From Leifsonia sp. Root1293 (GTDB lineage: Bacteria > Actinomycetota > Actinomycetes > Actinomycetales > Microbacteriaceae), in the NCBI RefSeq assembly GCF_001425325.1, contig NZ_LMEH01000001.1, positions 2,376,162 to 2,440,161 on the forward strand: a DNA stretch of 64,000 nucleotides. Reading direction: 5' to 3'. The translations under genes and the position numbers were made by a program. The notes beneath the pieces are model-generated. The model ran no database searches, was not told the DNA's origin, and saw only the letters and a program-made list of their open reading frames with translations. Each line of letters starts with the position of its first letter. Positions within the stretch are counted from its first letter, which is position 1. Shown here piece by piece: positions 1 to 7,395 of this stretch.

Positions 1-1159
1 CCACCTTCACCAGGGTGAGTTCGGCCTGCGGCGTCGGGGTCGAGCAGCTGAGTTCCGCGGCGAACGGGAAATCGTGCACCTCGCGCGGTGTCGTGCCCAG
101 TGGTCCGCCCGTGCCGTGAGTGAAGCTGGCACCGATGACGTTTCCCTCGATGTTCTGAGTCACCCGCCAGCGCACATCGGCGCGCGGCGCGTAGATCGTG
201 CCCTCCAGCGAATCGCCCCCTGTCACGGTGATGGTCGTCGCTGTCGGGAAGTTGTACAGGATGTAGGGGGCCTGCGACGCCGAGACGCCCGGCGAGTTCG
301 GCATGGTTCCGGTGAAGGCATCGCCCGTGACGTTGACGAGCAGTGGTGTCGTCAACGTCGGCTGATCGTCGAATGCCAGCTCGCCGAGCGCGGCCAGGTC
401 AGCGGCGGAGATGGTGAGCACGTTCGTCTGACCCGTGATCAGGCTGACGTGCCCGCGGGCGCCCGTCGCGAATGGCGACGCGAGTGGTGCGCCCTGGTCG
501 TCGGTCAACACGACGGTGTTCGGGCACGTGCCGAGATCGGTGGACAACCCGCGATAGATGTCGAAGGCCGCCGGGATGTCGATGAGGGTCGATGGCACCG
601 GGGTCCCGATCGACGCCGGCGTCTGGCGGGAGGTGCCCTCGACGCGGGGTGTCGCCTCGGCGGCCGCAGCGGGCTGCGTGATGCGCCAGTCGATCGCAGT
701 GTTGTTCTGGTCGACGTCGTGGGCGAGATAGGTCGACGTGTCGGCGACCTTGGCGTATCCACCGTTGAGCACGCGGAGGATGTTGCCGCCCGACTGGGTG
801 AAGTCCATGCCGCCGCCGACGAACAGCGATGTCGGAACGGTGTCACCCGGTGCGATGAACGTGGGCGTGGACGTGCCGCCGCCCGCCTCGACGTTGTAGG
901 TGACCCCATAGGACAGGTCGCCGCCGAGGGCGAGGGTTCCCTCCGACTCGTCCGCGTTCAGGAAGACATCGCCCTCGATGAAGACGAGGAACCCGCTGTT
1001 CGCCGGATGCGTTCCCATCGGAACCCGCACCGGATTGACGGGACCCACATCGGCGGCGGCAGGCGCCACCGCTCCGACGAGTCCCCCGACAATGGCGGCA
1101 CCGGCGGTGAGAGCACCCGCGAGGACCAGAGCGATGGAACGACGCGGACGGTGAGTCAT
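1..1159 (-). CDS. Secreted choice-of-anchor-A family protein (partial, 3' end outside window)
   Basis: The first 386 codons are present and the frame is still open at base 1. The start ATG at 1159 has a GAGG just upstream. Residues 1-35 form a Sec signal peptide (basic MTHRPRRS, hydrophobic core, Ala-rich cleavage region). A beta-rich domain follows with phrases such as FIEGDV, ALGGDLSYG, LFVGGGM and EGTIYAPRADV, typical of the choice-of-anchor-A (collagen-binding-like) surface domain. The last visible residues (AELTLVKV) look like the start of an SpaA/prealbumin-like repeat, often placed before a wall anchor. It is probably a cell-surface adhesin or structural protein, but the anchor lies outside the window. 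It is divergent from the clpP pair. Confidence 0.75.
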   Translation of the reverse strand, partial: MTHRPRRSIALVLAGALTAGAAIVGGLVGAVAPAAADVGPVNPVRVPMGTHPANSGFLVFIEGDVFLNADESEGTLALGGDLSYGVTYNVEAGGGTSTPTFIAPGDTVPTSLFVGGGMDFTQSGGNILRVLNGGYAKVADTSTYLAHDVDQNNTAIDWRITQPAAAAEATPRVEGTSRQTPASIGTPVPSTLIDIPAAFDIYRGLSTDLGTCPNTVVLTDDQGAPLASPFATGARGHVSLITGQTNVLTISAADLAALGELAFDDQPTLTTPLLVNVTGDAFTGTMPNSPGVSASQAPYILYNFPTATTITVTGGDSLEGTIYAPRADVRWRVTQNIEGNVIGASFTHGTGGPLGTTPREVHDFPFAAELSCSTPTPQAELTLVKV

Positions 1160-1281
1160 GTCCTCATGCTCGCATCGGCTTGGGGGAAGGACAAGAGGCG
1201 CTCAGCTCGCCCGAACAGGTCTCGGAGGCGGCTCGGCGAGGTCTTCCGTGCGCTGGAGCGGATGAGAGCGCGATCCACCCT

Positions 1282-1313
1282 GGGCAGAACGGCTGAGGGC
1301 AGAACCGCCCTGC
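1282..1313. promoter_or_regulatory. Candidate regulator site upstream of the clpP pair (GGGCAGAAC direct repeats)
   Basis: GGGCAGAAC occurs at 1282-1290 and again at 1297-1305 (15-bp spacing), followed by the inverted word GCCCTGC at 1307-1313. The half-site GGCAGA is the arm of the PopR palindrome (TCTGCC-3N-GGCAGA) as I remember it from Streptomyces clpP3P4. The full palindrome is not present, so this is inference from half-sites and location, 48-79 bases before the clpP start. Confidence 0.35.
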
Positions 1314-1360
1314 GCGGAAACAGTGGAGCCGCCGCATCCGCTCGCCGGAGAGTGGACGGC

Positions 1361-1975
1361 ATGAGCACAGAGACAGCCATCCAACCCATCGACCACGAAC
1401 TCGTCACGCGGCTCTTCCAGAATCGCGTCATCATGCTCGGCAGCGAGCTCGACCAGAACCTCGGCAACAGGCTGTGCAGCCAATTGCTCATGCTGAGCGC
1501 CGAGGATGCCCACGGAGACATCGGCTTCTGGATCAACTCCCCCGGCGGCTCGGTGTCGGCGATGCTGGCCATCCGCGACGTGATGAATGCGATCCCGAAC
1601 GACGTGTCGACCCTCGCCATCGGCATGGCGGCGAGCGCCGGACAATTCCTGCTCACGTCGGGCACTCGGGGCAAGAGGTACGCCCTGCCGCACGCCCGCA
1701 TCCTGATGCACCAGGGCTCGGCGGGCATCGGAGGAACCGCCGTCGACGTGGAGCTGCAGGCGGACGACCTGCGCTACACCCGCGACCTCGTGCTCGGCAT
1801 CATGGCCGAGGCCACCGGACAGAGCGTCGCGACGATCGCCGTCGACTCGCTGCGGGACCGCTGGTACACGGCCGAACAGGCACGGGACTACGGCTTCCTC
1901 GACAGGGTGGTCTCGAGCATGCCCGACATCTACCCGCGCACCTTCGGGTCGCTGCCGATCGGACCGCGAGCATGA
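1361..1975 (+). CDS. clpP: ATP-dependent Clp protease proteolytic subunit (catalytically intact paralog)
   Basis: This is a 204-residue ClpP, the usual length, and a serine peptidase subunit that forms the degradation chamber with a Clp ATPase in the cytoplasm. The catalytic triad is visible: Ser92 in GMAASAG, His117 in ILMHQ and Asp181 in GFLDRV. The oxyanion-region motif INSPGGSVSAMLAI is also present. The ATG at 1361 was chosen because homology begins there; the frame is open upstream without ClpP-like sequence. The stop overlaps the start of the next clpP gene (ATGA). With the convergent PopR-like regulator nearby, the pair resembles the accessory clpP3-clpP4 operon of Streptomyces rather than the housekeeping clpP1P2. 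No Clp ATPase is next to it. Confidence 0.92.
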   Translation: MSTETAIQPIDHELVTRLFQNRVIMLGSELDQNLGNRLCSQLLMLSAEDAHGDIGFWINSPGGSVSAMLAIRDVMNAIPNDVSTLAIGMAASAGQFLLTSGTRGKRYALPHARILMHQGSAGIGGTAVDVELQADDLRYTRDLVLGIMAEATGQSVATIAVDSLRDRWYTAEQARDYGFLDRVVSSMPDIYPRTFGSLPIGPRA

Positions 1976-2595
1976 GCAGCTACACGATCCCCTCGGTCGT
2001 TGAGCGACGCGGCAATGTGGAACGCTCGCTGGACGTCTACAGTCGCCTGCTGTCGGAACGCATCGTCTACCTCGGCACCGAGATCGACGACGGCGTCGCG
2101 AACGTGCTCATCGCTCAGCTGCTGCACCTCGAGTCGGAGAGCACGGATGCGCCGGTGAGCCTCTACATCAACTCCCCGGGCGGCTCTCCGTCTGCGATGC
2201 TCGCCGTCTACGACACGATGCAGCACATCCGTCCCCTCGTGGCGACGACCTGCGTCGGGCAGGCTGCTGGTCCGGCGGCCGTGCTGCTCGCCGGCGGAGC
2301 GCCGGGCAACCGGGCGATCCTGCGGCACGGGCGCGTCATCCTGCATCAGCCGTCGACGCAGGGGCAGGGGTCGATTCCCGACCTGATCATCCACGCCGAC
2401 GAGGTGCTGCGGGTGCGTGCCGAGCTCGAGGAGGTTCTGGCGGCCGACACCGGCCGCGACCTGGCGTCCCTCCGACGCGACACCGATCGCGACCTGATCC
2501 TGCACGCGGCGGCTGCCGTCGAGTACGGGCTGGCGGATGCCGTGGTGGCGACGCAGCGGGCACTCCCGGGCGCTGCGCCGCTGGCGCTCCGCTGA
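1972..2595 (+). CDS. ClpP paralog lacking the catalytic serine (ClpR-like pseudo-subunit)
   Basis: This 207-residue protein is a clear ClpP homolog (YINSPGGSPSAMLAVYDTMQ, ILHQP, EYGLADAVV). It is translationally coupled to the upstream clpP by a 4-base ATGA overlap. At the nucleophile position the motif reads GQAAGPAA, so the expected serine is Gly100. His125 and Asp189 are retained. A serine-less subunit should not cleave peptides by itself but can complete a mixed heptamer or tetradecamer, as cyanobacterial and plastid ClpR subunits do. Its tandem partner has a full triad, so a heteromeric Clp core with one active ring or mixed rings is the likely product. The inactive role is inferred from the missing residue. 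Confidence 0.88.
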   Translation: MSSYTIPSVVERRGNVERSLDVYSRLLSERIVYLGTEIDDGVANVLIAQLLHLESESTDAPVSLYINSPGGSPSAMLAVYDTMQHIRPLVATTCVGQAAGPAAVLLAGGAPGNRAILRHGRVILHQPSTQGQGSIPDLIIHADEVLRVRAELEEVLAADTGRDLASLRRDTDRDLILHAAAAVEYGLADAVVATQRALPGAAPLALR

Positions 2596-2630
2596 GTCCT
2601 CGCCGTCGATCGGCCACTGCCCCCTATTCG

Positions 2631-2819
2631 CTGATCGAGTAGTGACCGAGCGCAGCGAGGACACGTATCGAGATCCCCCACCATCCGCGCACGACGTGGT
2701 CTCGATACGCGTGCTCCTTCGTCGCTCGCTACTCGACCGGCGGAGGGAGGCCACGCACGACGTGGTCTCGATACGCGTGCTCCCTCGTCGCTCGCTACTC
2801 GACCGGCGGAGGGAGGCCA
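2631..2819. repeat. Intergenic repeat cluster, family A (one inverted copy plus 66-bp tandem duplication)
   Basis: 2631-2676 carries a CTGATCGAGTAG ... CGTATCGAGATC unit. It is followed by the opposite orientation (GGTCTCGATACGCG ... GCTACTCGACC) repeated twice in tandem at about 2689-2754 and 2755-2819, with a 66-bp period and one mismatch. The arms can pair to form a long hairpin between the convergent clpP and PopR-like genes, so it may also act as a bidirectional terminator. A related copy lies at 10134-10206. Confidence 0.8.
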
Positions 2820-2834
2820 GATGGGAAGGACGCC

Positions 2835-3524
2835 TCAGGCCGCCATCACGTAGACGGGTGCGCTTCCGAAAGGCGCGATCGGCTGCTCGGGCGGGCTGGG
2901 AATGCCGGGCTCGGGGGCGTTCGGAATGCCGGGCTCGGCCGGTGTCAGCGGGAAGTCGGGCTCGGTGGGGGCATCCGGGGCACCGGGATCGTTCGGAGCG
3001 TCTGGCGTGGCCGGCACGAACGGCGGCTCTGGTGCCTCCGGAACGCCGGGGGCGCCGGGTTCGCCGGGTTCGGTCGGCGGAACGTCGGTCTCGCCGCGCA
3101 CAGGCCTGGTCGCCGATGGCTCAGCCGAGAACGACCGTGAGCGGCGCAGCGCCGCGAGTCGCCGCATCCGCTCGCCATCCCGGCGTTCGATCATGGCGCC
3201 GACGCCCGCGGCGATGTCATGCAGCGTGAGGCCGAGCGCCTCGGCGACGGCACCGAGGATCTCGCTCGACGGCTCCTTGCGTCCGCGCTCGATCTCGGAG
3301 AGGTACTGCGTGCTCACGCCGGCCGACGAGGCGACATCCGCGAGGATGCGATGCTGCTCGGTGCGTCGTTCGCGCAGGAACGCACCGACCAGATCGCGCC
3401 AGAGAGGCTCGCGCTGCGGGCTCGCGAGCGGGCTCGGGGCCCGTCCCGGCGTCTGCCGGGGCGGCTGGCCCTGCATCGGCATCGAGAACGTGTCCAGTCG
3501 GCGGATCGGGATGACGGTACCCAT
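2835..3524 (-). CDS. XRE-family regulator, PopR/ClgR-like, with Ala-Ala C terminus
   Basis: This 229-residue protein has a helix-turn-helix domain at about residues 44-105, including LADVASSAGVSTQYLSEIERGRKEPSS, the recognition-helix pattern of ClgR/PopR activators of clp genes. The C-terminal half is a long Pro/Glu/Ala-rich, probably disordered tail ending in VYVMAA. Streptomyces PopR and ClgR are ClpP substrates recognised through two C-terminal alanines, so the AA end fits a self-limiting loop in which the clp pair it activates degrades it. It lies convergent to, and directly downstream of, the clpP pair, as popR does in Streptomyces. The family assignment is solid; the regulatory target is inferred from context. 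Confidence 0.82.
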   Translation of the reverse strand: MGTVIPIRRLDTFSMPMQGQPPRQTPGRAPSPLASPQREPLWRDLVGAFLRERRTEQHRILADVASSAGVSTQYLSEIERGRKEPSSEILGAVAEALGLTLHDIAAGVGAMIERRDGERMRRLAALRRSRSFSAEPSATRPVRGETDVPPTEPGEPGAPGVPEAPEPPFVPATPDAPNDPGAPDAPTEPDFPLTPAEPGIPNAPEPGIPSPPEQPIAPFGSAPVYVMAA

Positions 3525-3580
3525 AGCGCGAGGCTAGTTCGCGCGGCCCGCCACGTCACCCCTATCCGCTCAGAGCAGAA

Positions 3581-5080
3581 TCAGACTCCGAAACGTCCGG
3601 TGAGGCGGCTGCGGAACCCCGTGCTGCGTTCGTCCAGCCCCTCGATGGTGACGCGTGCGTGGCGGTCGCGGTACTTGTTCTCGATGGAGTCGAGGGCGGC
3701 GACGCTGGAGGCGTCCCAGATCTGCGCCTGGCTGAGATCGATGGTGACGGATGCCGGATCGTCGGAGTAGCTGAACCTGTCGACGAGATCATTGCTGCTG
3801 CCGAAGAAGAGCGGACCGAGCACGACGTAGTGCACGCTCTCCCCATCGGCGCCGAGGGTGCGCTCGACGGTGATGACGTGCGCGACCCGGCGGGCGAACA
3901 GCACCATCGCCAGGATCACCCCGACGATCACGCCGAGCGCGAGGTTGCTGGTCGCGACCACGACGACGACGGTGACGACCATGACGAGGGTCTCGGGGAT
4001 CGGCATCCTTCTGAGAGTCGATGGCTTGAGGCTGTGCCAGTCGACAGTGGTGACGGCGACGACCATCATGACCGCGGCGAGGGCGACCATGGGGATCTGG
4101 CCCATGATGGGGCTGAGCGCGGTGACCAGGAAGAGCAGGAAGACTCCGGCGACGACGGTGGAGATGCGGGTGCGGGCGCCACCGGTCTTGACGTTGAGCA
4201 CGGTCTGGCCGATCATCGCGCAGCCGGCGATGCCGCCGTAGAAGCCGGCGAGGATGTTCGAGACGCCGAGCGCCCACGACTCGCGGCCCTTGTGGGATGG
4301 CGTATCGGTCATCTCATCGACGAGCTTGGCCGTGAGCAGGGTCTCCATCAGGCCGACGAAGGCCACGCTCAGCGCCGTCGGCAGGATGATCTGCAGCGTC
4401 GCGAGGTCGAGCGGCACGAGGAACGGCGTGATGCCCGGAAGTCGCCCGGTGAGAGGCCCCTCGTCTGCGACGTTCGGAACCGTGATGTTCGCGATGATGA
4501 CGACGGCGGTGACGACGACGATCGCGATCAGCGGAGACGGCACGGCCGTGGTGAACCGCGGCACGATGAAGATGATCGCGAGCGTCACCGCGAACAGCAC
4601 GTAGGCGAGCCACGGAACGCCGATCACGTGCGGAACCTGCGCCACGAAGATGAGGATGCCCAGGGCATTGACGAAGCCGATCATCACCGAGCGCGGGATG
4701 AATCGCATGAGCCGGGCGAGGCCGGCGAGCCCGAAGGCGATCTGGATGAGGCCGGCGAGGATCACGGTCGGAAGCACGTATTCCACCCCGCGCTCGTGCA
4801 CCAGCGGGGCGATGACGAGAGCCACGGAACCGGCGGCTGCCGTGATGACCCCGGGGCGGCCGCCGAGAATCGACATCGTCAGCGCCAGCACGATCGAGGC
4901 GACCAGGCTCACCATCGGGTCGACCCCGGCGACGAGGGAGAACGAGATGACCTCGGGCACGAGCGCGAGGGTGGTGACCATTCCGGCGAGCACCTCGCGC
5001 GACAGGCGGCGTGGCGAGCGCAGGGCGCTCAGCACCGTCACGGGCGTGCGGGTGAAGGGTGGCGACGCGACAGCAGGCAT
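3581..5080 (-). CDS. SulP-family inorganic anion transporter with STAS domain
   Basis: This 499-residue membrane protein of the SulP (SLC26) family imports sulfate, bicarbonate or a similar anion. About 12 hydrophobic segments span residues 30-395, with the SulP phrases GRPGVITAAAGSVALV, FVNALGILIF and AFVGLMETLLTAKLVDE. Residues around 405-490 form a cytoplasmic STAS domain (VTIDLSQAQIWDASSVAALD). It lies upstream of the PopR-like gene on the same strand with a 56-base gap, so read-through is possible but a shared function is not obvious. The substrate cannot be told from sequence; bicarbonate and sulfate are both plausible. Confidence 0.9.
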   Translation of the reverse strand: MPAVASPPFTRTPVTVLSALRSPRRLSREVLAGMVTTLALVPEVISFSLVAGVDPMVSLVASIVLALTMSILGGRPGVITAAAGSVALVIAPLVHERGVEYVLPTVILAGLIQIAFGLAGLARLMRFIPRSVMIGFVNALGILIFVAQVPHVIGVPWLAYVLFAVTLAIIFIVPRFTTAVPSPLIAIVVVTAVVIIANITVPNVADEGPLTGRLPGITPFLVPLDLATLQIILPTALSVAFVGLMETLLTAKLVDEMTDTPSHKGRESWALGVSNILAGFYGGIAGCAMIGQTVLNVKTGGARTRISTVVAGVFLLFLVTALSPIMGQIPMVALAAVMMVVAVTTVDWHSLKPSTLRRMPIPETLVMVVTVVVVVATSNLALGVIVGVILAMVLFARRVAHVITVERTLGADGESVHYVVLGPLFFGSSNDLVDRFSYSDDPASVTIDLSQAQIWDASSVAALDSIENKYRDRHARVTIEGLDERSTGFRSRLTGRFGV

Positions 5081-5297
5081 GGGTTCGGACTCCGACAGGG
5101 CGGCTCACGGAGAGCGCGGGAACGAGGTGGCGGTGGCGCGCACCATCGCGCGGAGTCCACTCCCGACGACGACGACGGTGTGGAGGAACGGATGCGGCCG
5201 CCGAATGCTCAGCCGCGAACGCACAACATTACCCTCGCTGTGCACGAACAGCCGCTCGCTGAGGCCCCGACGACGGTCGGCCAGGGAGGCAGGCGCG

Positions 5298-7223
5298 TCA
5301 GTGCCGTGCCGGACGCACCACCAGACCGGTTCCGCCTCCTCGACGCACGGGTTCCGCCGCCGCCGTGAGGAGTCCCTTGTGCCCCACCTCGATCGCCGCG
5401 GCCGCACCGATCTGGGCGGCCGAGGTGAACTGGTCGCCGGACGGCACGAGCACCTGGCCGTAGGGCGCGAGGGCATCCGCGTAGGCGGTGATGAACTCGG
5501 GCTCGGCCGACGTCGTCGGGCCGTTCCGCTGCGATGCCCGCGGTGCCGCGATAGCCTCGGGCAGCGTCATGCCGAGGTCGATGCGGTTCATCAGGATCTG
5601 CAGCACCGTCGTGATGATGGTCGCGCCGCCCGGCGATCCGACGACGAACTTCACGGCGCCGTCCTCGAGCACGATGGTCGGCGACATCGACGACCGCGGA
5701 CGCTTGCCCGGCTCGATGCGGTTCGGGTCCGTCTCCGAGTAGACGGTGCTGAAGTCGGTCAGCTCGTTGTTCAGCAGGAAGCCCCGACCCGGCACCACCA
5801 TGGCCGAGCCGCCGGTCTGCTCGATCGTGAGCGTGTAGGCCACCGCGTTGCCCCACCTGTCGACGACGGAGAGGTGCGTGGTCGAGACGTTCTCGGTGTC
5901 GGCCGGTTCCTCGAGGGCGAGGGACGCGCACCCGGTGGCGTCGAGCGCTCCGGCCGGCACGGGGCGGGTGGAGGCGGCGGCGGGATCGATCGTGCAGTCC
6001 CGGGCGTCCGCGAAGTCCTGGCTGAGCAGCGTCTCGGTCGGCACGTCGACGTAGGCCGGATCGCCGAGGTACGCGCCGCGGTCGGCGAAGGCGCGCGCCG
6101 ATGCCTCGAGGTAGAGGTGCAGTGCTGCTGCGGCATCCGTCGACGAGAGATCGTGGTTCTCGAGGATGTTGAGCGCCTCACCCACGGCGATCCCACCCGA
6201 CGATGACGGCGCCATGCCGTAGACGTCGAGGCCCCTGTACTCGACCCGCGTCGCGTCCTGCTTCACGACCTCGTAGCCGGCGAGGTCCGCCGTGGTCATC
6301 GTGCCGGCCGGGGCCGGGAGAGTGGACGACGGATCGATCCGCGGATGCTGCACCACATCGGCGATCTCGGCGGCGAGCCTGCCCTCGTACAGCGCGTTCG
6401 GTCCGCGCAGGGCGATGAGGGCGAGGGTCTTGGCCAGCGCCGGGTTGCGGAAGGTCGTGCCCACCCGGGGAGCGTCGCCGCCCGGAAGGAACAGCTTCGC
6501 GGTGTCGGGGAACGCGGAGAAGCGCGCCTTGTTGTCGAGGGTCTGGCTGCGGAAGGTCTCATCGACCGGGAATCCCTTCGCGGCCAGCAGGATGGCCGGC
6601 GCGAGCATGCTCGAGAGCCGCTTCGTGCCGAACTCGTCGAGCGCGGCGTCCCACGTGGCGAGGGTCCCCGGCACCCCCACGGAGACGCCCGAGGAGACGA
6701 GCTGCGGCGTGAACGGATAGGGCGCGCCCGTTGCCGGGTCGATGAACGCATCAGGCGTGATGCCGGCCGGTGCCGTCTCGCGGCCGTCGATGGTGCTCAC
6801 CTCGCCCGACTTGGCGTCGAAGTACACGAAGTACCCGCCACCGCCGATGCCGGCGCTGTACGGTTCGGTCACTCCGAGTGCCGCCGCCGTTGCGACAGCC
6901 GCATCGGCCGCATTGCCTCCGCGCTTCAGCACCTCGATGCCCACTCGGCTCGCCGACGCGTCGACGGACGACACGGCGCCGCCGTACCCCGTGGAGGTGG
7001 GTGTGGGGCGCTGCGCGCCTGGCCAACCCCCATGGCCTCCTCCGTTTCCGGAGCCCTGTGCGATGACGGATGCGGCTGCAGCCGTGGCGTTCTGCGGCTG
7101 CGCCGTCGCCGGAGCGACAGTGGCGAAAGCCCCGAAGGCGAGAGCGCCGGCGGTGGCCAGCGCCAGCCGTCGAAGCACCGGCCCCCGACGCTTCGACGAT
7201 CCGTGTGCGGTGATGATGACCAT
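5298..7223 (-). CDS. ggt: Secreted gamma-glutamyltransferase
   Basis: This is a 641-residue gamma-glutamyltranspeptidase, made as a proenzyme that cleaves itself into large and small subunits and hydrolyses or transfers gamma-glutamyl groups from glutathione and similar compounds. Residues 1-42 are a Sec signal peptide (KRRGPVLRRLALATAGALAFGAF ... ATA), so it acts outside the membrane. The N-terminal subunit shows LKRGGNAADAAVATAAALGV and GIGGGGYFVY. The processing/nucleophile site is Thr449 in NVSTTHLSVVD, followed by LLNNELTDFS and GSPGGATIITTVLQ. The ATG at 7223, preceded by GGGGGA, was chosen over the upstream in-frame start at 7343, which would add 40 residues before the signal peptide. 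Confidence 0.93.
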   Translation of the reverse strand: MVIITAHGSSKRRGPVLRRLALATAGALAFGAFATVAPATAQPQNATAAAASVIAQGSGNGGGHGGWPGAQRPTPTSTGYGGAVSSVDASASRVGIEVLKRGGNAADAAVATAAALGVTEPYSAGIGGGGYFVYFDAKSGEVSTIDGRETAPAGITPDAFIDPATGAPYPFTPQLVSSGVSVGVPGTLATWDAALDEFGTKRLSSMLAPAILLAAKGFPVDETFRSQTLDNKARFSAFPDTAKLFLPGGDAPRVGTTFRNPALAKTLALIALRGPNALYEGRLAAEIADVVQHPRIDPSSTLPAPAGTMTTADLAGYEVVKQDATRVEYRGLDVYGMAPSSSGGIAVGEALNILENHDLSSTDAAAALHLYLEASARAFADRGAYLGDPAYVDVPTETLLSQDFADARDCTIDPAAASTRPVPAGALDATGCASLALEEPADTENVSTTHLSVVDRWGNAVAYTLTIEQTGGSAMVVPGRGFLLNNELTDFSTVYSETDPNRIEPGKRPRSSMSPTIVLEDGAVKFVVGSPGGATIITTVLQILMNRIDLGMTLPEAIAAPRASQRNGPTTSAEPEFITAYADALAPYGQVLVPSGDQFTSAAQIGAAAAIEVGHKGLLTAAAEPVRRGGGTGLVVRPARH

Positions 7224-7395
7224 GAGCGTGTCCCCCGAAATGGTTACGTACGGTCTTCCACACGGTAGACCCGGAGTCGGGTTCGGACAAGGGCCATGCC
7301 GAGCGCCGGGCAGGCCGGGATGAGGCGGAGACCCGAACTCCACCCCATCCCGGCGTCCTTCTGCCGTCAGATCGACGACGGTCTGTGCGCCGGCG

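Noticed and set aside
5081-5297. Possible small gene between the SulP and gamma-glutamyltransferase genes
   Set aside because: Open frames here lack ribosome sites and protein-like composition; only a fragment of repeat family B is present.
3659-5368. Long plus-strand open frame (569 codons) opposite the SulP gene
   Set aside because: It is Asp/His/Arg-rich with no domain, antisense to a clear transporter. This composition is typical of GC-driven shadow frames.
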